In this document: positions 45,432 to 54,394 of the stretch, piece by piece
Layout: every line of letters starts with the position of its first letter
How positions within the stretch are numbered: position 1 is the first letter of the stretch
Assembly: GCF_013114835.1 (NCBI RefSeq)
Contig: NZ_JAAVLW010000008.1
Location: 62,001 to 126,000, forward strand
Source: Bradyrhizobium archetypum
GTDB lineage: Bacteria; Pseudomonadota; Alphaproteobacteria; Rhizobiales; Xanthobacteraceae
Length of the DNA: 64,000 nt
Reading direction: 5' to 3'
Position numbers and translations under genes: made by a program
The notes under the pieces: model-generated
The model's input: only the letters and a program-made list of their open reading frames with translations
Database searches by the model: none
Told to the model about the DNA's origin: nothing

Positions 45432-45968
45432 TCATGACGCAGACATCCGCACCAGTTCGTCGACCACGGCCTGTTGCCGCGCCTTCGGCAACGGCTGATC
45501 CGAAAGCGCAAAGCCGAGAAACGCCCAGTACAGAATCTGGGCACGGGCGCGGGCGATCTCCGCCGACAGTCCGGATTGCGCCAGAAGGCCTTCCACATAG
45601 CTGAGCCGGCGCTGGTCGATTGCCTGAACCGCGCCACGCGCGATGGGATCGACGCTCGCCCAGGTACGGACCGCCCGTTCCAGCGTCAGCCGCTCGCCGA
45701 ACACGCGGCGCAGCAGCAGCGCGAGCGGGTCCTCGTCCTTCGAGGCCGCTTCGACATTGGCGATGATCTGCTCAGCCGCGACCTCGTGCCAGCGCGCAAG
45801 GACCGCCGCGTGAAACGCGGCGATATCGGCAAAATGCCAGTAAAAGCTGCCGCGCGACACGCGCAGCGCCTTTGCCAGCGGCTCGGCCTTCAGCGCGGTG
45901 AAGCCGCGGCTCGCCAGCACCTTCAAGCCCTGGTCGACCCAGTCGCTTGCGGAGAGTTGATCGCTCAT
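45432..45968 (-). CDS. TetR-family transcriptional regulator
   Basis: A 178-residue repressor-type protein. The N-terminal helix-turn-helix is GFTALKAEPLAKALRVSRGSFYWHF with the usual Tyr-Trp-His-Phe ending; the C-terminal helical ligand domain covers about residues 60-178. The ATG at 45968 begins MSDQLSASDWVDQGLKVLAS and is chosen over upstream ATGs that overlap the operators. It is divergent from a four-helix membrane gene, and two copies of ATACA-N4-TGTAT lie between them, which suggests it controls both itself and that gene. Confidence 0.92.
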   Translation of the reverse strand: MSDQLSASDWVDQGLKVLASRGFTALKAEPLAKALRVSRGSFYWHFADIAAFHAAVLARWHEVAAEQIIANVEAASKDEDPLALLLRRVFGERLTLERAVRTWASVDPIARGAVQAIDQRRLSYVEGLLAQSGLSAEIARARAQILYWAFLGFALSDQPLPKARQQAVVDELVRMSAS

Positions 45969-45980
45969 ATTCGCTCCACC

Positions 45981-46037
45981 ATACATGACTGTATTGACAG
46001 ACACCAGACTGCGGCGCATGAACATACAGTACTGTAT
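45981..46037. promoter_or_regulatory. Paired TetR operators ATACA-N4-TGTAT
   Basis: ATACATGACTGTAT (45981-45994) and ATACAGTACTGTAT (46024-46037) share the same 14 bp palindromic frame, 43 bases centre to centre (about four helical turns). The second is part of a perfect 16 bp palindrome CATACAGTACTGTATG. Both lie between the divergent TetR gene and the membrane gene, so they are the likely binding sites of that regulator. Confidence 0.78.
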
Positions 46038-46050
46038 GGAGGCTGGTTCG

Positions 46051-46401
46051 ATGCGCGATCTCATTCTGCAATGCGCCGGCGTCGCCGGAATAGCGGTGGC
46101 TTTGATTCACGGCGTGCTGGGGGAAACCAAGGTATTTGCCCGGGCGACGATCCAGCCGGAGAGTCTGCGGACCCTGATCCGCCTCGTGTGGCAGGCCGGC
46201 ACGGTGGCCTGGATCGGCGGCGGCGTGCTGCTGATTGCCGCGCCTTCGATGGGATCGGAAAGCGCGCGGCACTGGATCGTTGCAACGATCGTCGCGGTCT
46301 ACGCCTTTGCTGCCGCCGCCAATGCCTGGTGGTCGCGCGGCCGCGGCTTCGGCTGGAAAGCGCTCGGCGCCGTCGTCGTGCTCGCGGTGGCGGGGTATTA
46401 A
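46051..46401 (+). CDS. Small four-helix membrane protein under TetR control
   Basis: A 116-residue hydrophobic protein with four predicted membrane segments at about residues 3-21, 45-63, 72-92 and 98-115. No known motif was recognised, and the product is hypothetical. The ATG at 46051 is preferred because GGAGG lies eight bases upstream; earlier in-frame ATGs fall inside the operator palindrome. It is transcribed away from the TetR gene, and a weak hairpin follows it, so it is likely a single-gene transcription unit and a direct target of that repressor. Confidence 0.75.
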   Translation: MRDLILQCAGVAGIAVALIHGVLGETKVFARATIQPESLRTLIRLVWQAGTVAWIGGGVLLIAAPSMGSESARHWIVATIVAVYAFAAAANAWWSRGRGFGWKALGAVVVLAVAGY

Positions 46402-46425
46402 GGTCGACAGGGCCTGATCTGTCAT

Positions 46426-46448
46426 GCCCGCATTTGATACGGGCTTTC
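46426..46448 (+). terminator. Weak terminator after the TetR-controlled gene
   Basis: GCCCG (46426-46430) and CGGGC (46440-46444) form a 5 bp stem with a 9 base loop, followed by TTTC. It is short but is placed 25 bases after the stop codon. Confidence 0.35.
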
Positions 46449-46508
46449 ATCAATCTTCATCGGAAGAGGATAGGTCACCGAAGGCAAGCCCGGCGACGAT
46501 ATCCCGCG

Positions 46509-47183
46509 CTACTGCAGCCCGGTGTCGCCGCTGGTGCTCTTCTTGGCGAGGTCCATCTCGGTCACCGCGATCAGGATCTCGGCGCGGGTTTTCAGGTCCG
46601 GCGCTTCCAGCATCGCCTGCTTCTCCGCCGGCCCATAGGGCGACATCATCGCGAGTGCGTTGACCAGCGCCTCGTTCGGCGCGCTCTCGATGCCTTCCCA
46701 ATCCACTTTCAGGTTGTTGGCATTGAGAAAATCCGTCAGCACGTCGAGCAGGGCCGTGCGGTCGACTTCCTCTTCGCCCTTGCGTGCGACGAAATCGTCG
46801 GCGTAGGGAAAGAAGTCCACCTTGCATTGCCGGTACGCCGTCAGTGCCGCGATTTCCTCCACCACCTTGAAGCGGGCGACACCGGTCAATTCGAGGATGT
46901 AGCGGCCGTCGCCGGATTCGGCGAGCTGCGTAATGCGCCCGACGCAGCCGACCCGGAACAGTTCGGGCCTCTGCTCATCCCTGGTGTGGGAAATATCCGG
47001 CTGGATCATCCCGATCAGTCGATGACCGTCGCGCAGCGCATCGTCCACCATCGCCAGATAGCGCGGCTCGAAAATATTGAGCGGCATCTGGCCGCGCGGC
47101 AGCAACAGCGCGCCCGGCAACGGAAACACCGGAATGATTTCGGGAAGCTCGCCGGGTCCGCGGTATTCGGCATTGATCGGCAT
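46509..47183 (-). CDS. LON-domain (Lon N-terminal-like) protein
   Basis: A 224-residue protein with only the LON substrate-binding domain (PUA-like N-terminal domain of Lon) and no ATPase or protease domain. Motifs: IIPVFPLPGALLLPRGQMPLNIFEPRYLAMVDDALRDG, GCVGRITQLAESGDGRYILELTG and RFKVVEE. Function is unknown; the family is common in alphaproteobacteria next to CnoX-type thioredoxin genes, as here (75 bases after). Its usual downstream neighbour, the Trm112-like gene, is separated from it by the TetR/membrane-protein pair. Confidence 0.9.
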   Translation of the reverse strand: MPINAEYRGPGELPEIIPVFPLPGALLLPRGQMPLNIFEPRYLAMVDDALRDGHRLIGMIQPDISHTRDEQRPELFRVGCVGRITQLAESGDGRYILELTGVARFKVVEEIAALTAYRQCKVDFFPYADDFVARKGEEEVDRTALLDVLTDFLNANNLKVDWEGIESAPNEALVNALAMMSPYGPAEKQAMLEAPDLKTRAEILIAVTEMDLAKKSTSGDTGLQ

Positions 47184-47258
47184 TGGCAGTCCCGGTCAGT
47201 TCGTTGGTTCGGTGCGTATTCTCTTCACAAAACCATGTCCACACCTGGGGACGATGCC

Positions 47259-48182
47259 TCACGAGAAAAGAATCGTCGACAGCCGCTTTCGTCCCTCGAC
47301 GGTCGCCTCGTCGGCGCCGCCCCATGCCTCGAAAAATTGTACCAGTTGCTTGCGCGCGCCGTCATCGTTCCATTTTCGGTCGCGCTTGACGATTTCCAAT
47401 AGCTGGTTGGTCGCCTCATTGCGCTTGCCGAGCGCATTGAGGGCTGTCGCGAGGTCAAATCGTGCCTGATGGTCGAGCGGATTTGCGGCGACCTTCTGTT
47501 CCAGCTCGGTCACTGGACCGACCGCTTGGGCCTGCTCGGCCAAATCGATCGAGGCTTGCACCGCCTTGACGGCGGCATCATTGCGCTTCGATTCCGGCAC
47601 CATCGCCAGCGTCTGCTTGGCCTGTTCGAGGGCGCCCGTCGTCACATAGCATTTCGCAAGCCCCGCCAACGCCGCGATATTGGTAGCGTCGAAACCCAGT
47701 ATTTCGGCATAGATCTGGGCTGCCGCGGCGGGGTCGCCTTCCGCCAACACGGCCTCGGCCTCTTTGAGGATCTCCGCGATATTGGGCTCGCCCGGCGCGG
47801 TGACGCCCTTGGTGATCTTGTCGATGAAGGCATTGATCTGGCTCTCAGGCACCGCGCCCATGAAGCCATCGGCCGGCCGGCCGTCGACGAAGGCGATCAC
47901 GGCCGGGATCGACTGAATGCCCATCTGGCCGGGAATCGCCGGATGCTGGTCGATGTTCATCTTGACCAGCTTGACCTTGCCCTTGGCCGCACGAACCGCC
48001 TTTTCGAGCACCGGCGTAAGTTGTCGGCAGGGACCGCACCATTCCGCCCAGAAGTCGATCAGCACCGGCTGGCGCTTCGATTCCTCGATGACGTCCTTCA
48101 CAAAGGTCTGGGTGGTCGTTTCCTTGATCAGATCGGACGCTGCCTGCGGTGCCGGGCCGCCGCCCTGCTCAACTATCGTCAC
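47259..48182 (-). CDS. CnoX/YbbN-type thioredoxin with TPR tail
   Basis: A 307-residue protein with an N-terminal thioredoxin domain (active site WCGPC at about residues 48-52, then IDQHPAIPGQMGIQSIPAVIAFVDG) and a C-terminal tetratricopeptide-like region of about 170 residues. CnoX proteins are redox-active chaperedoxins working with GroEL and DnaK. Unlike E. coli CnoX, both active-site Cys are present, so thiol-disulfide exchange is possible. The GTG at 48182 is chosen for its GAGGA ribosome site and family-like N-terminus; an ATG 19 codons upstream is an alternative. Confidence 0.88.
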   Translation of the reverse strand: MTIVEQGGGPAPQAASDLIKETTTQTFVKDVIEESKRQPVLIDFWAEWCGPCRQLTPVLEKAVRAAKGKVKLVKMNIDQHPAIPGQMGIQSIPAVIAFVDGRPADGFMGAVPESQINAFIDKITKGVTAPGEPNIAEILKEAEAVLAEGDPAAAAQIYAEILGFDATNIAALAGLAKCYVTTGALEQAKQTLAMVPESKRNDAAVKAVQASIDLAEQAQAVGPVTELEQKVAANPLDHQARFDLATALNALGKRNEATNQLLEIVKRDRKWNDDGARKQLVQFFEAWGGADEATVEGRKRLSTILFS

Positions 48183-48588
48183 GGTATCCTCGCCTGATGT
48201 CTTGCGAATGCTTTTCGGGAACAGGGGCCGTTCTAGCACGTCCCGGAACCAAGTTCTCGTCCGCTAGATGGCGGCTTGGCCACAAAATTCAATTGGTCGC
48301 GAGGCGCCCGGCCAGACCTCGCGCGCCTGCGATGGGGCGGGCATGACAGGTCGCACCCCTGGAGCTGGGAATCACTCCGGAGCATGCCGGCGTACCCGAA
48401 CCGGGTTCCGAAACACGCCTTCTAACACCGATCCGTGGTCCAGACGTCGTTTCGAGCGGATTCGAGCCCATTTGTTAATGAAATTGGACCGATCGGACGA
48501 CATTAGATTGCGTTGGGACTGTTGCATTCACGGTCCGCATTTGGCATAGGTCTGCCGTTGACGGCGAGCCATCGCCGCCATCTCGGAT
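48183..48588 (+). other. Gap before tRNA-Gly
   Basis: About 400 bases without a recognisable gene separate the CnoX-type gene from tRNA-Gly. Promoters for both divergent units should be here. No mobile-element remnant or inverted repeat stands out. Confidence 0.5.
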
Positions 48589-48663
<75 letters not shown>

Positions 48664-48826
48664 GATTTTCTCAAAGCACCAGATCCAACGATAGGCCGCC
48701 ATTTTGGCGGCCTTGTTGTCGTTTGATTCCCCGATGTGATCCAGCTCTCTTTTCGTTCGAGGGGCGTGTGTAAAGCTCCGAGACCAGAGATTGTAGAGTC
48801 GTCTCATCACCCGGCGGGGCAATTTC

Positions 48827-51142
48827 ATGGGCCGAAAAATTATTCTTCTATCCGATGGCACCGGTAACTCTTCAGCGAAAGTCTGGCGAACCAATGTCTG
48901 GCGCACGTTCGAGGCGCTGGACCTTTCAAACAACGACCAAGTCGCGTTTTACGACGACGGTGTCGGCACCTCGTCGTTCAAGCCAATCGCGATCCTAGGC
49001 GGCGCGTTCGGTCTTGGCCTGCGGCGCAACGTGATCGCCCTCTACAAATTTGCCTGCCGCAACTATCGCAACGACGACGACGAGCTATTCGGCTTCGGCT
49101 TCAGTCGCGGCGCTTTCACGATCCGGATCGTGATGGGGCTGATCGACAGTCAGGGTCTCGTAAAGGCCGACAATGAAGTCGAACTCCATAGTCTTGCCAG
49201 CGCGGCCTACCGCGCCTATCGGAGGGCCCGTTACCATCATCTGAAGTTTGAAGCGCCCTATCAGTGGATCCGCAACAAGTTCGGCCCAGACTATCCTCCG
49301 AAAGAGGCTCGCAGGAACGTCAAGATCAGGTTTATCGGTGTCTGGGACACTGTTGCCGCCTACGGCATGCCCGTCGACGAGATGACGCGCGGGATTCATC
49401 AATATATCTGGCCGATTGAATTACCGAACAATCGTCTCTCACCTCGTGTCATGCGAGCCTGCCAGGCGCTGGCGCTCGACGAGGAGCGCACTACCTTCCA
49501 TCCGCAGCTCTGGGACGAAACCCCCGGCGTCAATGGCGATCTCGCCGCGTCCGATGCCGAAGGGCGGCGCTTCATCAAGAACGAACGTATCAGTCAGGTC
49601 TGGTTCGCCGGCGTGCACACCAATGTCGGCGGCGGCTATCCCGACGATGCGCTCGCTTACATTCCGTTCGTCTGGATGATTACCGAGGCGAAACGATGCG
49701 GCCTGAGGTTCAAGTCGGACTATGCGAACGAGCCGCCAAGTCCCGACCTGATGATCGCCGATCCCGACACTTTCAAGAACGCGATTTCGAAGCGGGACAA
49801 GGATGGACGACTCTACGATCCACGCAAGGGCCTCGGTGGCTACTACCGCTACGGGCCGCGCAAGCTGGTTCCGTTCCTGTATCCGGAGACCACGAAGCAG
49901 GAGGACGACGAGGTGGGCGTGGGACTCGCCAAAATTCACGAAAGCGTTTTCAGACGCATCGAAAACAACGCGCATGCCTACGCGCCGGTTGGTCTTCCGC
50001 CGTATTATCGCATCGTCAAGGACGATGGCGAGATCGTATCGCCCGACAAGTTCAAGATTGCGCCCGCTACAAAGCCGTTTGAAACCAGCGTTGCTGCAGC
50101 GGAGCGCGCCCTGGCCCAAGAACATGTTTGGAACGAGGTCTGGAAGCGCCGCATCGTCTATTTTGCCACCGTCGGCGCGACGCTGTGGCTAGTACTGTTT
50201 CCGCTGGTCAGCGCCGCGCAACGCTATGATGAATATACCAGCCCGATCCGCTGGGTATCCGACTTTGTCCGCCTTGTCGGCGGATTCCTTCCACGCTTTG
50301 CATCGACGTGGATCGATGGTTATGCACGCGCGCCGGGTTGGTTCCTGGCCTTGGCTGGATTGGTTGCCGGTTTGCTGTACGCGTCTTCGCGAATTGCAGG
50401 TCATACATCGAATTTGATGGCTTCGATCTGGCGAAGGAGCTCGGGAGCACCGTCGGGCCTGCCAGAGAACTGGATCTATCGTCTCCGCAGTAACTCGCAT
50501 TACATGGGCTTCCACGACAATCTGAAACGTACGATCGCACCGGCGTTCTTCGCGATAACGTTCTTGTATCTCGGATTGGCGTTGGTGAGCCACCTCTTGT
50601 ACGAAGCGCTGGACGTGGCGGGGTATACTTGCGTCCACGGTGATGCAGATCCAGCGGCCACAGTGCTCGAACTAGACCAGACGAGACGTGTCGAATTCAA
50701 GACGTCGGACCTGTGCAAGGCAACAGGCATCCTGCTCGAGCATCGCGGGCGCTATCATGTGAGCGTCCAGCCAGGTGAGCGATGGTTCAATGGCGTCGCT
50801 CGCATCGGCACTCCGGTCGGAGGCTTCTCCGCCAAGGATAGGCCGGCTTGGTTCGAGCGTGTGTACCTTTCGCTGTTTCTGCCGTTGCGGCGGGAACTAT
50901 CCAAGGACTGGTTTCGCATCGTGCTGCGCTTCGGGCATGTTGGCGGCGAAGAGCGCTCCTACGAGCCCGATCCTTACGATGACACGATCCAGTTCAATAT
51001 CACCCCCACGATTGCGCCGAATGGCAAGGAAGAACTGTTCGTCTTCGTCAACGACGCCGTGATCGGCATTCCGGGTCTCTATGACCTGCTTTACCGCAAC
51101 AATAGCGGCACCGCATACCTCACCGTAAAGCGAACGAGATAG
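48827..51142 (+). CDS. DUF2235 alpha/beta-hydrolase domain protein, large
   Basis: A 771-residue protein. Residues 1-390 form a DUF2235 domain, the hydrolase family related to T6SS phospholipase effectors and other lipid hydrolases: IILLSDGTGNS at the start, nucleophile Ser93 in GFGFSRGAF, GVWDTVAAYG with an Asp, and VHTNVGGGYPD with a His. The second half has about three hydrophobic helices (around residues 445-465, 500-520 and 565-585) and a C-terminal soluble beta-rich region. No vgrG, PAAR or immunity-like gene adjoins, so a secreted-toxin role is not supported. It is next to tRNA-Gly. Confidence 0.85.
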   Translation: MGRKIILLSDGTGNSSAKVWRTNVWRTFEALDLSNNDQVAFYDDGVGTSSFKPIAILGGAFGLGLRRNVIALYKFACRNYRNDDDELFGFGFSRGAFTIRIVMGLIDSQGLVKADNEVELHSLASAAYRAYRRARYHHLKFEAPYQWIRNKFGPDYPPKEARRNVKIRFIGVWDTVAAYGMPVDEMTRGIHQYIWPIELPNNRLSPRVMRACQALALDEERTTFHPQLWDETPGVNGDLAASDAEGRRFIKNERISQVWFAGVHTNVGGGYPDDALAYIPFVWMITEAKRCGLRFKSDYANEPPSPDLMIADPDTFKNAISKRDKDGRLYDPRKGLGGYYRYGPRKLVPFLYPETTKQEDDEVGVGLAKIHESVFRRIENNAHAYAPVGLPPYYRIVKDDGEIVSPDKFKIAPATKPFETSVAAAERALAQEHVWNEVWKRRIVYFATVGATLWLVLFPLVSAAQRYDEYTSPIRWVSDFVRLVGGFLPRFASTWIDGYARAPGWFLALAGLVAGLLYASSRIAGHTSNLMASIWRRSSGAPSGLPENWIYRLRSNSHYMGFHDNLKRTIAPAFFAITFLYLGLALVSHLLYEALDVAGYTCVHGDADPAATVLELDQTRRVEFKTSDLCKATGILLEHRGRYHVSVQPGERWFNGVARIGTPVGGFSAKDRPAWFERVYLSLFLPLRRELSKDWFRIVLRFGHVGGEERSYEPDPYDDTIQFNITPTIAPNGKEELFVFVNDAVIGIPGLYDLLYRNNSGTAYLTVKRTR

Positions 51143-51201
51143 CGCGGTCGTCTCGTCTTCCGGATCGCAGGTCGAGATCCGTTCGCGGTGTGCGACCGCA
51201 T

Positions 51202-52122
51202 CTAACCCCGCTGCATCTCATACGCCTTGAGGTGGGTATAGGCGATGCGCAGCTTCGGTACCGGAATCTTGGCGGCGTCGGCGCGCGCGACGAGATCGCC
51301 GATCACGTGGTCGGCCTCGACCGGCAGGCCGGCCTTGATGTCGCGGAACATCGAGGCGGTCATCGGCGAGCCCTCGGTCGTCAACAGGCCGGCGGTGCGC
51401 TGGAAGAACGGGCCGCTCGGCTCATAACCGGATGCCTTTGCAATCGCGCTGCATTCATCGAGCATGCCGAGCAGAAAATCCTTGCCCCCGGCGACCGCCA
51501 GGATGTTGCCGACCGAAGTGCGCATCAGGCTGGTCGACGCCGCAAGCGAGGCGAGGAACACCCACTTCTCCCACATGTCCCGCAGGATGTGTTCGCTGGC
51601 GACAGCACCGAACTTGCCGCTGTCGAACACTGTTGCGATCGCACGCACCCGTTCAGACATCGAGCCGTCGCGTTCGCCGAAATTGAGCGACTGCATCGGC
51701 GCGAGCTGGACCACCTCGCGGGCTTCGTTAAGCGTCACCGCGATCGCGCAGAGGCCGCCGAGCACGCGGTCAGCGCCGAATTTCTGGTCCAGCACGTTGA
51801 GGTGCAGCATGCCGTTGAGCAGCGGAATTATCGAGGTTTGGGGCCCGACCGCAGGGGCAAAGGACCTGATCGCGTCTTCGAGGTCGAACGCCTTGCAGCT
51901 CAACAACACGACGTCGAATTTTTCAGTGAGCTTGTCCGCTTGCACCGTCGGCGGGTTCTTGAGCGTCACATCGCCGGCCGAGCTCTTGATCACGAGGCCC
52001 GCGCTCGCCAGTTCGGAAGCGCGCCTCGGCCGGACCAGGAATGTCACGTCGTTTCCAGCCTGAAGCAGCCTGCCGCCGAAATAGCCGCCGATAGCGCCGG
52101 CGCCGACCACGAGAATACGCAT
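51202..52122 (-). CDS. panE: 2-dehydropantoate 2-reductase
   Basis: A 306-residue ketopantoate reductase-type protein (PanE/ApbA family), which reduces ketopantoate to pantoate with NADPH for pantothenate synthesis. The N-terminal motif MRILVVGAGAIGGYFGGRLL is the Rossmann NADP site; the C-terminal helical domain carries EKWVFLASLAASTSL with the conserved catalytic Lys and MTASMFRDIKAGLPVEADHVIGDLV with the substrate-binding residues. Paralogues with other 2-oxoacid substrates exist, so the name is family-level. Confidence 0.9.
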   Translation of the reverse strand: MRILVVGAGAIGGYFGGRLLQAGNDVTFLVRPRRASELASAGLVIKSSAGDVTLKNPPTVQADKLTEKFDVVLLSCKAFDLEDAIRSFAPAVGPQTSIIPLLNGMLHLNVLDQKFGADRVLGGLCAIAVTLNEAREVVQLAPMQSLNFGERDGSMSERVRAIATVFDSGKFGAVASEHILRDMWEKWVFLASLAASTSLMRTSVGNILAVAGGKDFLLGMLDECSAIAKASGYEPSGPFFQRTAGLLTTEGSPMTASMFRDIKAGLPVEADHVIGDLVARADAAKIPVPKLRIAYTHLKAYEMQRG

Positions 52123-52157
52123 GGATCAACTTCCTCTTGTTGTTGGTTTTGGAGTTG

Positions 52158-52217
52158 GGCGAATAGCGCAGGGAAATTGCCGACGGGCTCATCTAGCCTA
52201 ACCATTCGCTATTCGCT
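52158..52217. repeat. GAATAGCG / CGCTATTCGC repeat, copy 2
   Basis: GGGCGAATAGCGCAGGG (from 52158) and CCATTCGCTATTCGC (to about 52217) contain the same GAATAGCG and ATTCGCTATTCGC words as the element at 45118-45177. It lies between the panE-like and HCCA isomerase genes. Confidence 0.68.
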
Positions 52218-52255
52218 TCTTTACCACTCTCCCCCAAACAGTCGAATCCCGCCGG

Positions 52256-52861
52256 CTATTGCCCCGAGACCATTTCCTCGACGTCGCGAAGCTGTTCCTT
52301 GCCAAAGAACATTTCCTTGCCAACGAAAAACGTCGGCGAACCGAACGCGCCGCGGTCGACGGCGTTTTGCGTATTCTCGATCAGCCTGGACTTCACGTCG
52401 GCGTCCTGCGCGCGGGCCAGCAGCCTCGTGGCATCAAGCCCTGACGAGGCCAGCGCCTTGGCCGCGATGTCGGGGTCATCCATTTTCTTCGGCTCGACCC
52501 ACATGTGGTGGAAGGCGGCCTCGACATATTGCTCGAACACGCCCTCGAACTGGGCGGCCACCGCCGCGCGCATCAGGTTCAGCGTGTTGACCGGGAAGAA
52601 CGGGTTCCAGACATAGGGCTTGACGCCAAAACGCTTCAGGAAGCGCTCGGTCTCCAGCGCGTGGAATTCGCGCTTGTTCTTGATGCCGGCTAGCGTTTCA
52701 GCGGGCGACTTGTTGTTGGTGGCCTTGAAGATGCCGCCGAGCAGGATCGGCACATATTCGAACTTCACACCGGTACGTTTTTCGATCGCCGGAATCGCTT
52801 CGTGGCTTAGGAAGGCATTGGGGCTGCCGACATCGAACAGGAATTGCGGATTTGTGCTCAC
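52256..52861 (-). CDS. 2-hydroxychromene-2-carboxylate isomerase family protein
   Basis: A 201-residue DsbA-fold protein of the HCCA isomerase / kappa-class GST type. It begins with FLFDVGSPNAFLSHEAIPAIE, where a Ser replaces the Cys pair of DsbA; later motifs are RFGVKPYVWNPFFPVNTLNLMRAAVAAQ and GAFGSPTFFVGKEMFFGKEQL. In naphthalene degradation these enzymes isomerise 2-hydroxychromene-2-carboxylate, but many chromosomal copies have unknown substrates, and no aromatic-degradation operon is present here. Confidence 0.9.
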   Translation of the reverse strand: MSTNPQFLFDVGSPNAFLSHEAIPAIEKRTGVKFEYVPILLGGIFKATNNKSPAETLAGIKNKREFHALETERFLKRFGVKPYVWNPFFPVNTLNLMRAAVAAQFEGVFEQYVEAAFHHMWVEPKKMDDPDIAAKALASSGLDATRLLARAQDADVKSRLIENTQNAVDRGAFGSPTFFVGKEMFFGKEQLRDVEEMVSGQ

Positions 52862-52961
52862 GGCAGCCTCCTTGGATGTTTTGGCGTATTGTGACGCAAG
52901 GCCGCCAGGGCGTCCATCGTACTATGACGGCCGTAATATTGTACGCCGACGACGAAAGCGC

Positions 52962-53573
52962 CTATGGCTCGGCGCGATCGCTGAAGGCGAGCTTGACCAC
53001 GTGGTCGCGGATATCGTCCGGCCAGCCGGCGATCAGACCGGCGAAGCGCCGCCGGTCGTCGGCGAACAATGCCCGCGACGCTTCCTCGAAGCCGGCGAGG
53101 TTGCCGGCCATCACGGACATGAAGCGATAGGCGGCATCCCTTGCGGCGCGGACGCGATCCGCATCGCCATTGGCGCGCCGCGCCTCCTCGACGAGCTTGC
53201 GCAGCGCCACGGATGCCCCGCCGGGCTGCGCCCCAAGCCATTCCCAATGGCGCGGCAATAACGTCACCTCGCGCGCTACCACGCCAAGTTTTGGGCGCCC
53301 GCGTCCGCGCGGCTCGGTCGACGCAGCCTGATTGGCCGCGGCGTCGGGGTCGTAGGGGGCCGGCTGCGGCAGACGTGCAATGACGTCGCGCTCCGTGCCG
53401 CGCAGGTCGAGGTCGATTGGCTGACCGGTGGCGTCAGCGAAGATGATGATCGGCGGCGCCGCGGGCCTTTGGGAGGCATTCATGACCGCAATCGCGACCT
53501 CGGCGAGCGAGCCTGCCGCGAGGCGCTGCGGGCCGATGAAGGCCGTGAAGTGAGGGCGGATGTTGTCAACCAT
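52962..53573 (-). CDS. DUF2239 family protein
   Basis: A 203-residue protein of the DUF2239 family. It begins FTAFIGPQRLAAGSLAEVAIAV, has FADATGQPIDLDLRGTERDVIARLP, GRGRPKLGVVAREVTLLPRHWEWLGAQPGGASVALRKLV and EEASRALFADDRRRF. The REVTLLPRHWEWL stretch followed by RKLVEEAR resembles a DNA- or RNA-contact helical region but this is speculation; the function is unknown. It shares a short divergent region with the GST gene that holds an inverted repeat. Confidence 0.88.
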   Translation of the reverse strand: MVDNIRPHFTAFIGPQRLAAGSLAEVAIAVMNASQRPAAPPIIIFADATGQPIDLDLRGTERDVIARLPQPAPYDPDAAANQAASTEPRGRGRPKLGVVAREVTLLPRHWEWLGAQPGGASVALRKLVEEARRANGDADRVRAARDAAYRFMSVMAGNLAGFEEASRALFADDRRRFAGLIAGWPDDIRDHVVKLAFSDRAEP

Positions 53574-53605
53574 TGGAGATAACGCTGATTTTCCAGAAGT
53601 CTATA

Positions 53606-53646
53606 TTTACCCGGATAAATTAGACTGTCAATATCGCCCGGGTAAA
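53606..53646. promoter_or_regulatory. Inverted repeat in the DUF2239-GST divergent promoter
   Basis: TTTACCCGG (53606-53614) and CCGGGTAAA (53638-53646) are perfect inverted arms 32 bases apart start to start. The left arm is itself part of a near-palindrome TTTACCCGGATAAA. They lie in an AT-rich patch just upstream of DUF2239, so they probably bind a regulator encoded elsewhere. Confidence 0.5.
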
Positions 53647-53714
53647 ATATCACGGCCGTCTCGACTTTTTTTCGTCCGGCTGGCACCAACGGCGCGCCAA
53701 TTGAAGGGGACGCC

Positions 53715-54380
53715 ATGCTGACGGTTCATCATCTCAACAATTCCCGCTCCCAGCGCGTGCTGTGGCTGCTCGAAGAGCTCGGTGTTGACTATGAGATCGT
53801 CCGCTATCAGCGCCAGCCGGACATGCGGGCGCCCAAGGAGCTGCGCGACATTCACCCCCTTGGTAAATCGCCCGTCATTACCGACAACGGCAACACCATC
53901 GCCGAGTCGGGCGCGGTCTGTGAATACATCATCGGCACCTATGGCAATGGCCGCCTGATCCCGCCGCCGAACACGCCGGAACGCCTGCGCTACACCTATT
54001 GGCTGCACTATGCGGAGGGCTCGGCGATGTCGCCGCTGCTCCTGAAGCTCTTGTTCACGCTGATGCCGAAGCGCACGCCGGCCTTGCTGCGGCCGCTGGT
54101 GCGCAAGGTTTCCAACCAGGCGCTGACCACGCTGGTCAACCCGCAGCTCAAGCAGCACATGGATTACTGGGAAGCCGAACTCGGCAAGAGCGAATGGTTC
54201 GCCGGCAGCGAGTTCACCGGTGCCGACATCCAGATGAGCTTCCCGCTGGAGGCCGCCGCGGCACGCGCCGGATTGGAGCAGGGGCATCCGAGCGCGATGG
54301 CGTTTCTCGAACGCATCCATTCCCGCCCGGCCTATGCGCGCGCGCTGGAAAAGGGCGGACCGTATGTGATCGGGCGCTAG
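53715..54380 (+). CDS. Glutathione S-transferase family protein
   Basis: A 221-residue GST. The thioredoxin-like N-domain has LTVHHLNNSRSQRVLWLLEELGVDYEIVRYQR, with Ser in the active-site position, then LGKSPVI and ITDNGNTIAESGAVCEYI for glutathione binding; the helical C-domain has the GSEFTGADIQMSFPLEAA N-capping box. GSTs conjugate glutathione to electrophiles or reduce peroxides; the substrate is unknown. It is 14 bases from the convergent broken dehydrogenase gene. Confidence 0.92.
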   Translation: MLTVHHLNNSRSQRVLWLLEELGVDYEIVRYQRQPDMRAPKELRDIHPLGKSPVITDNGNTIAESGAVCEYIIGTYGNGRLIPPPNTPERLRYTYWLHYAEGSAMSPLLLKLLFTLMPKRTPALLRPLVRKVSNQALTTLVNPQLKQHMDYWEAELGKSEWFAGSEFTGADIQMSFPLEAAAARAGLEQGHPSAMAFLERIHSRPAYARALEKGGPYVIGR

Positions 54381-54394
54381 GCGCATGCGTCATT

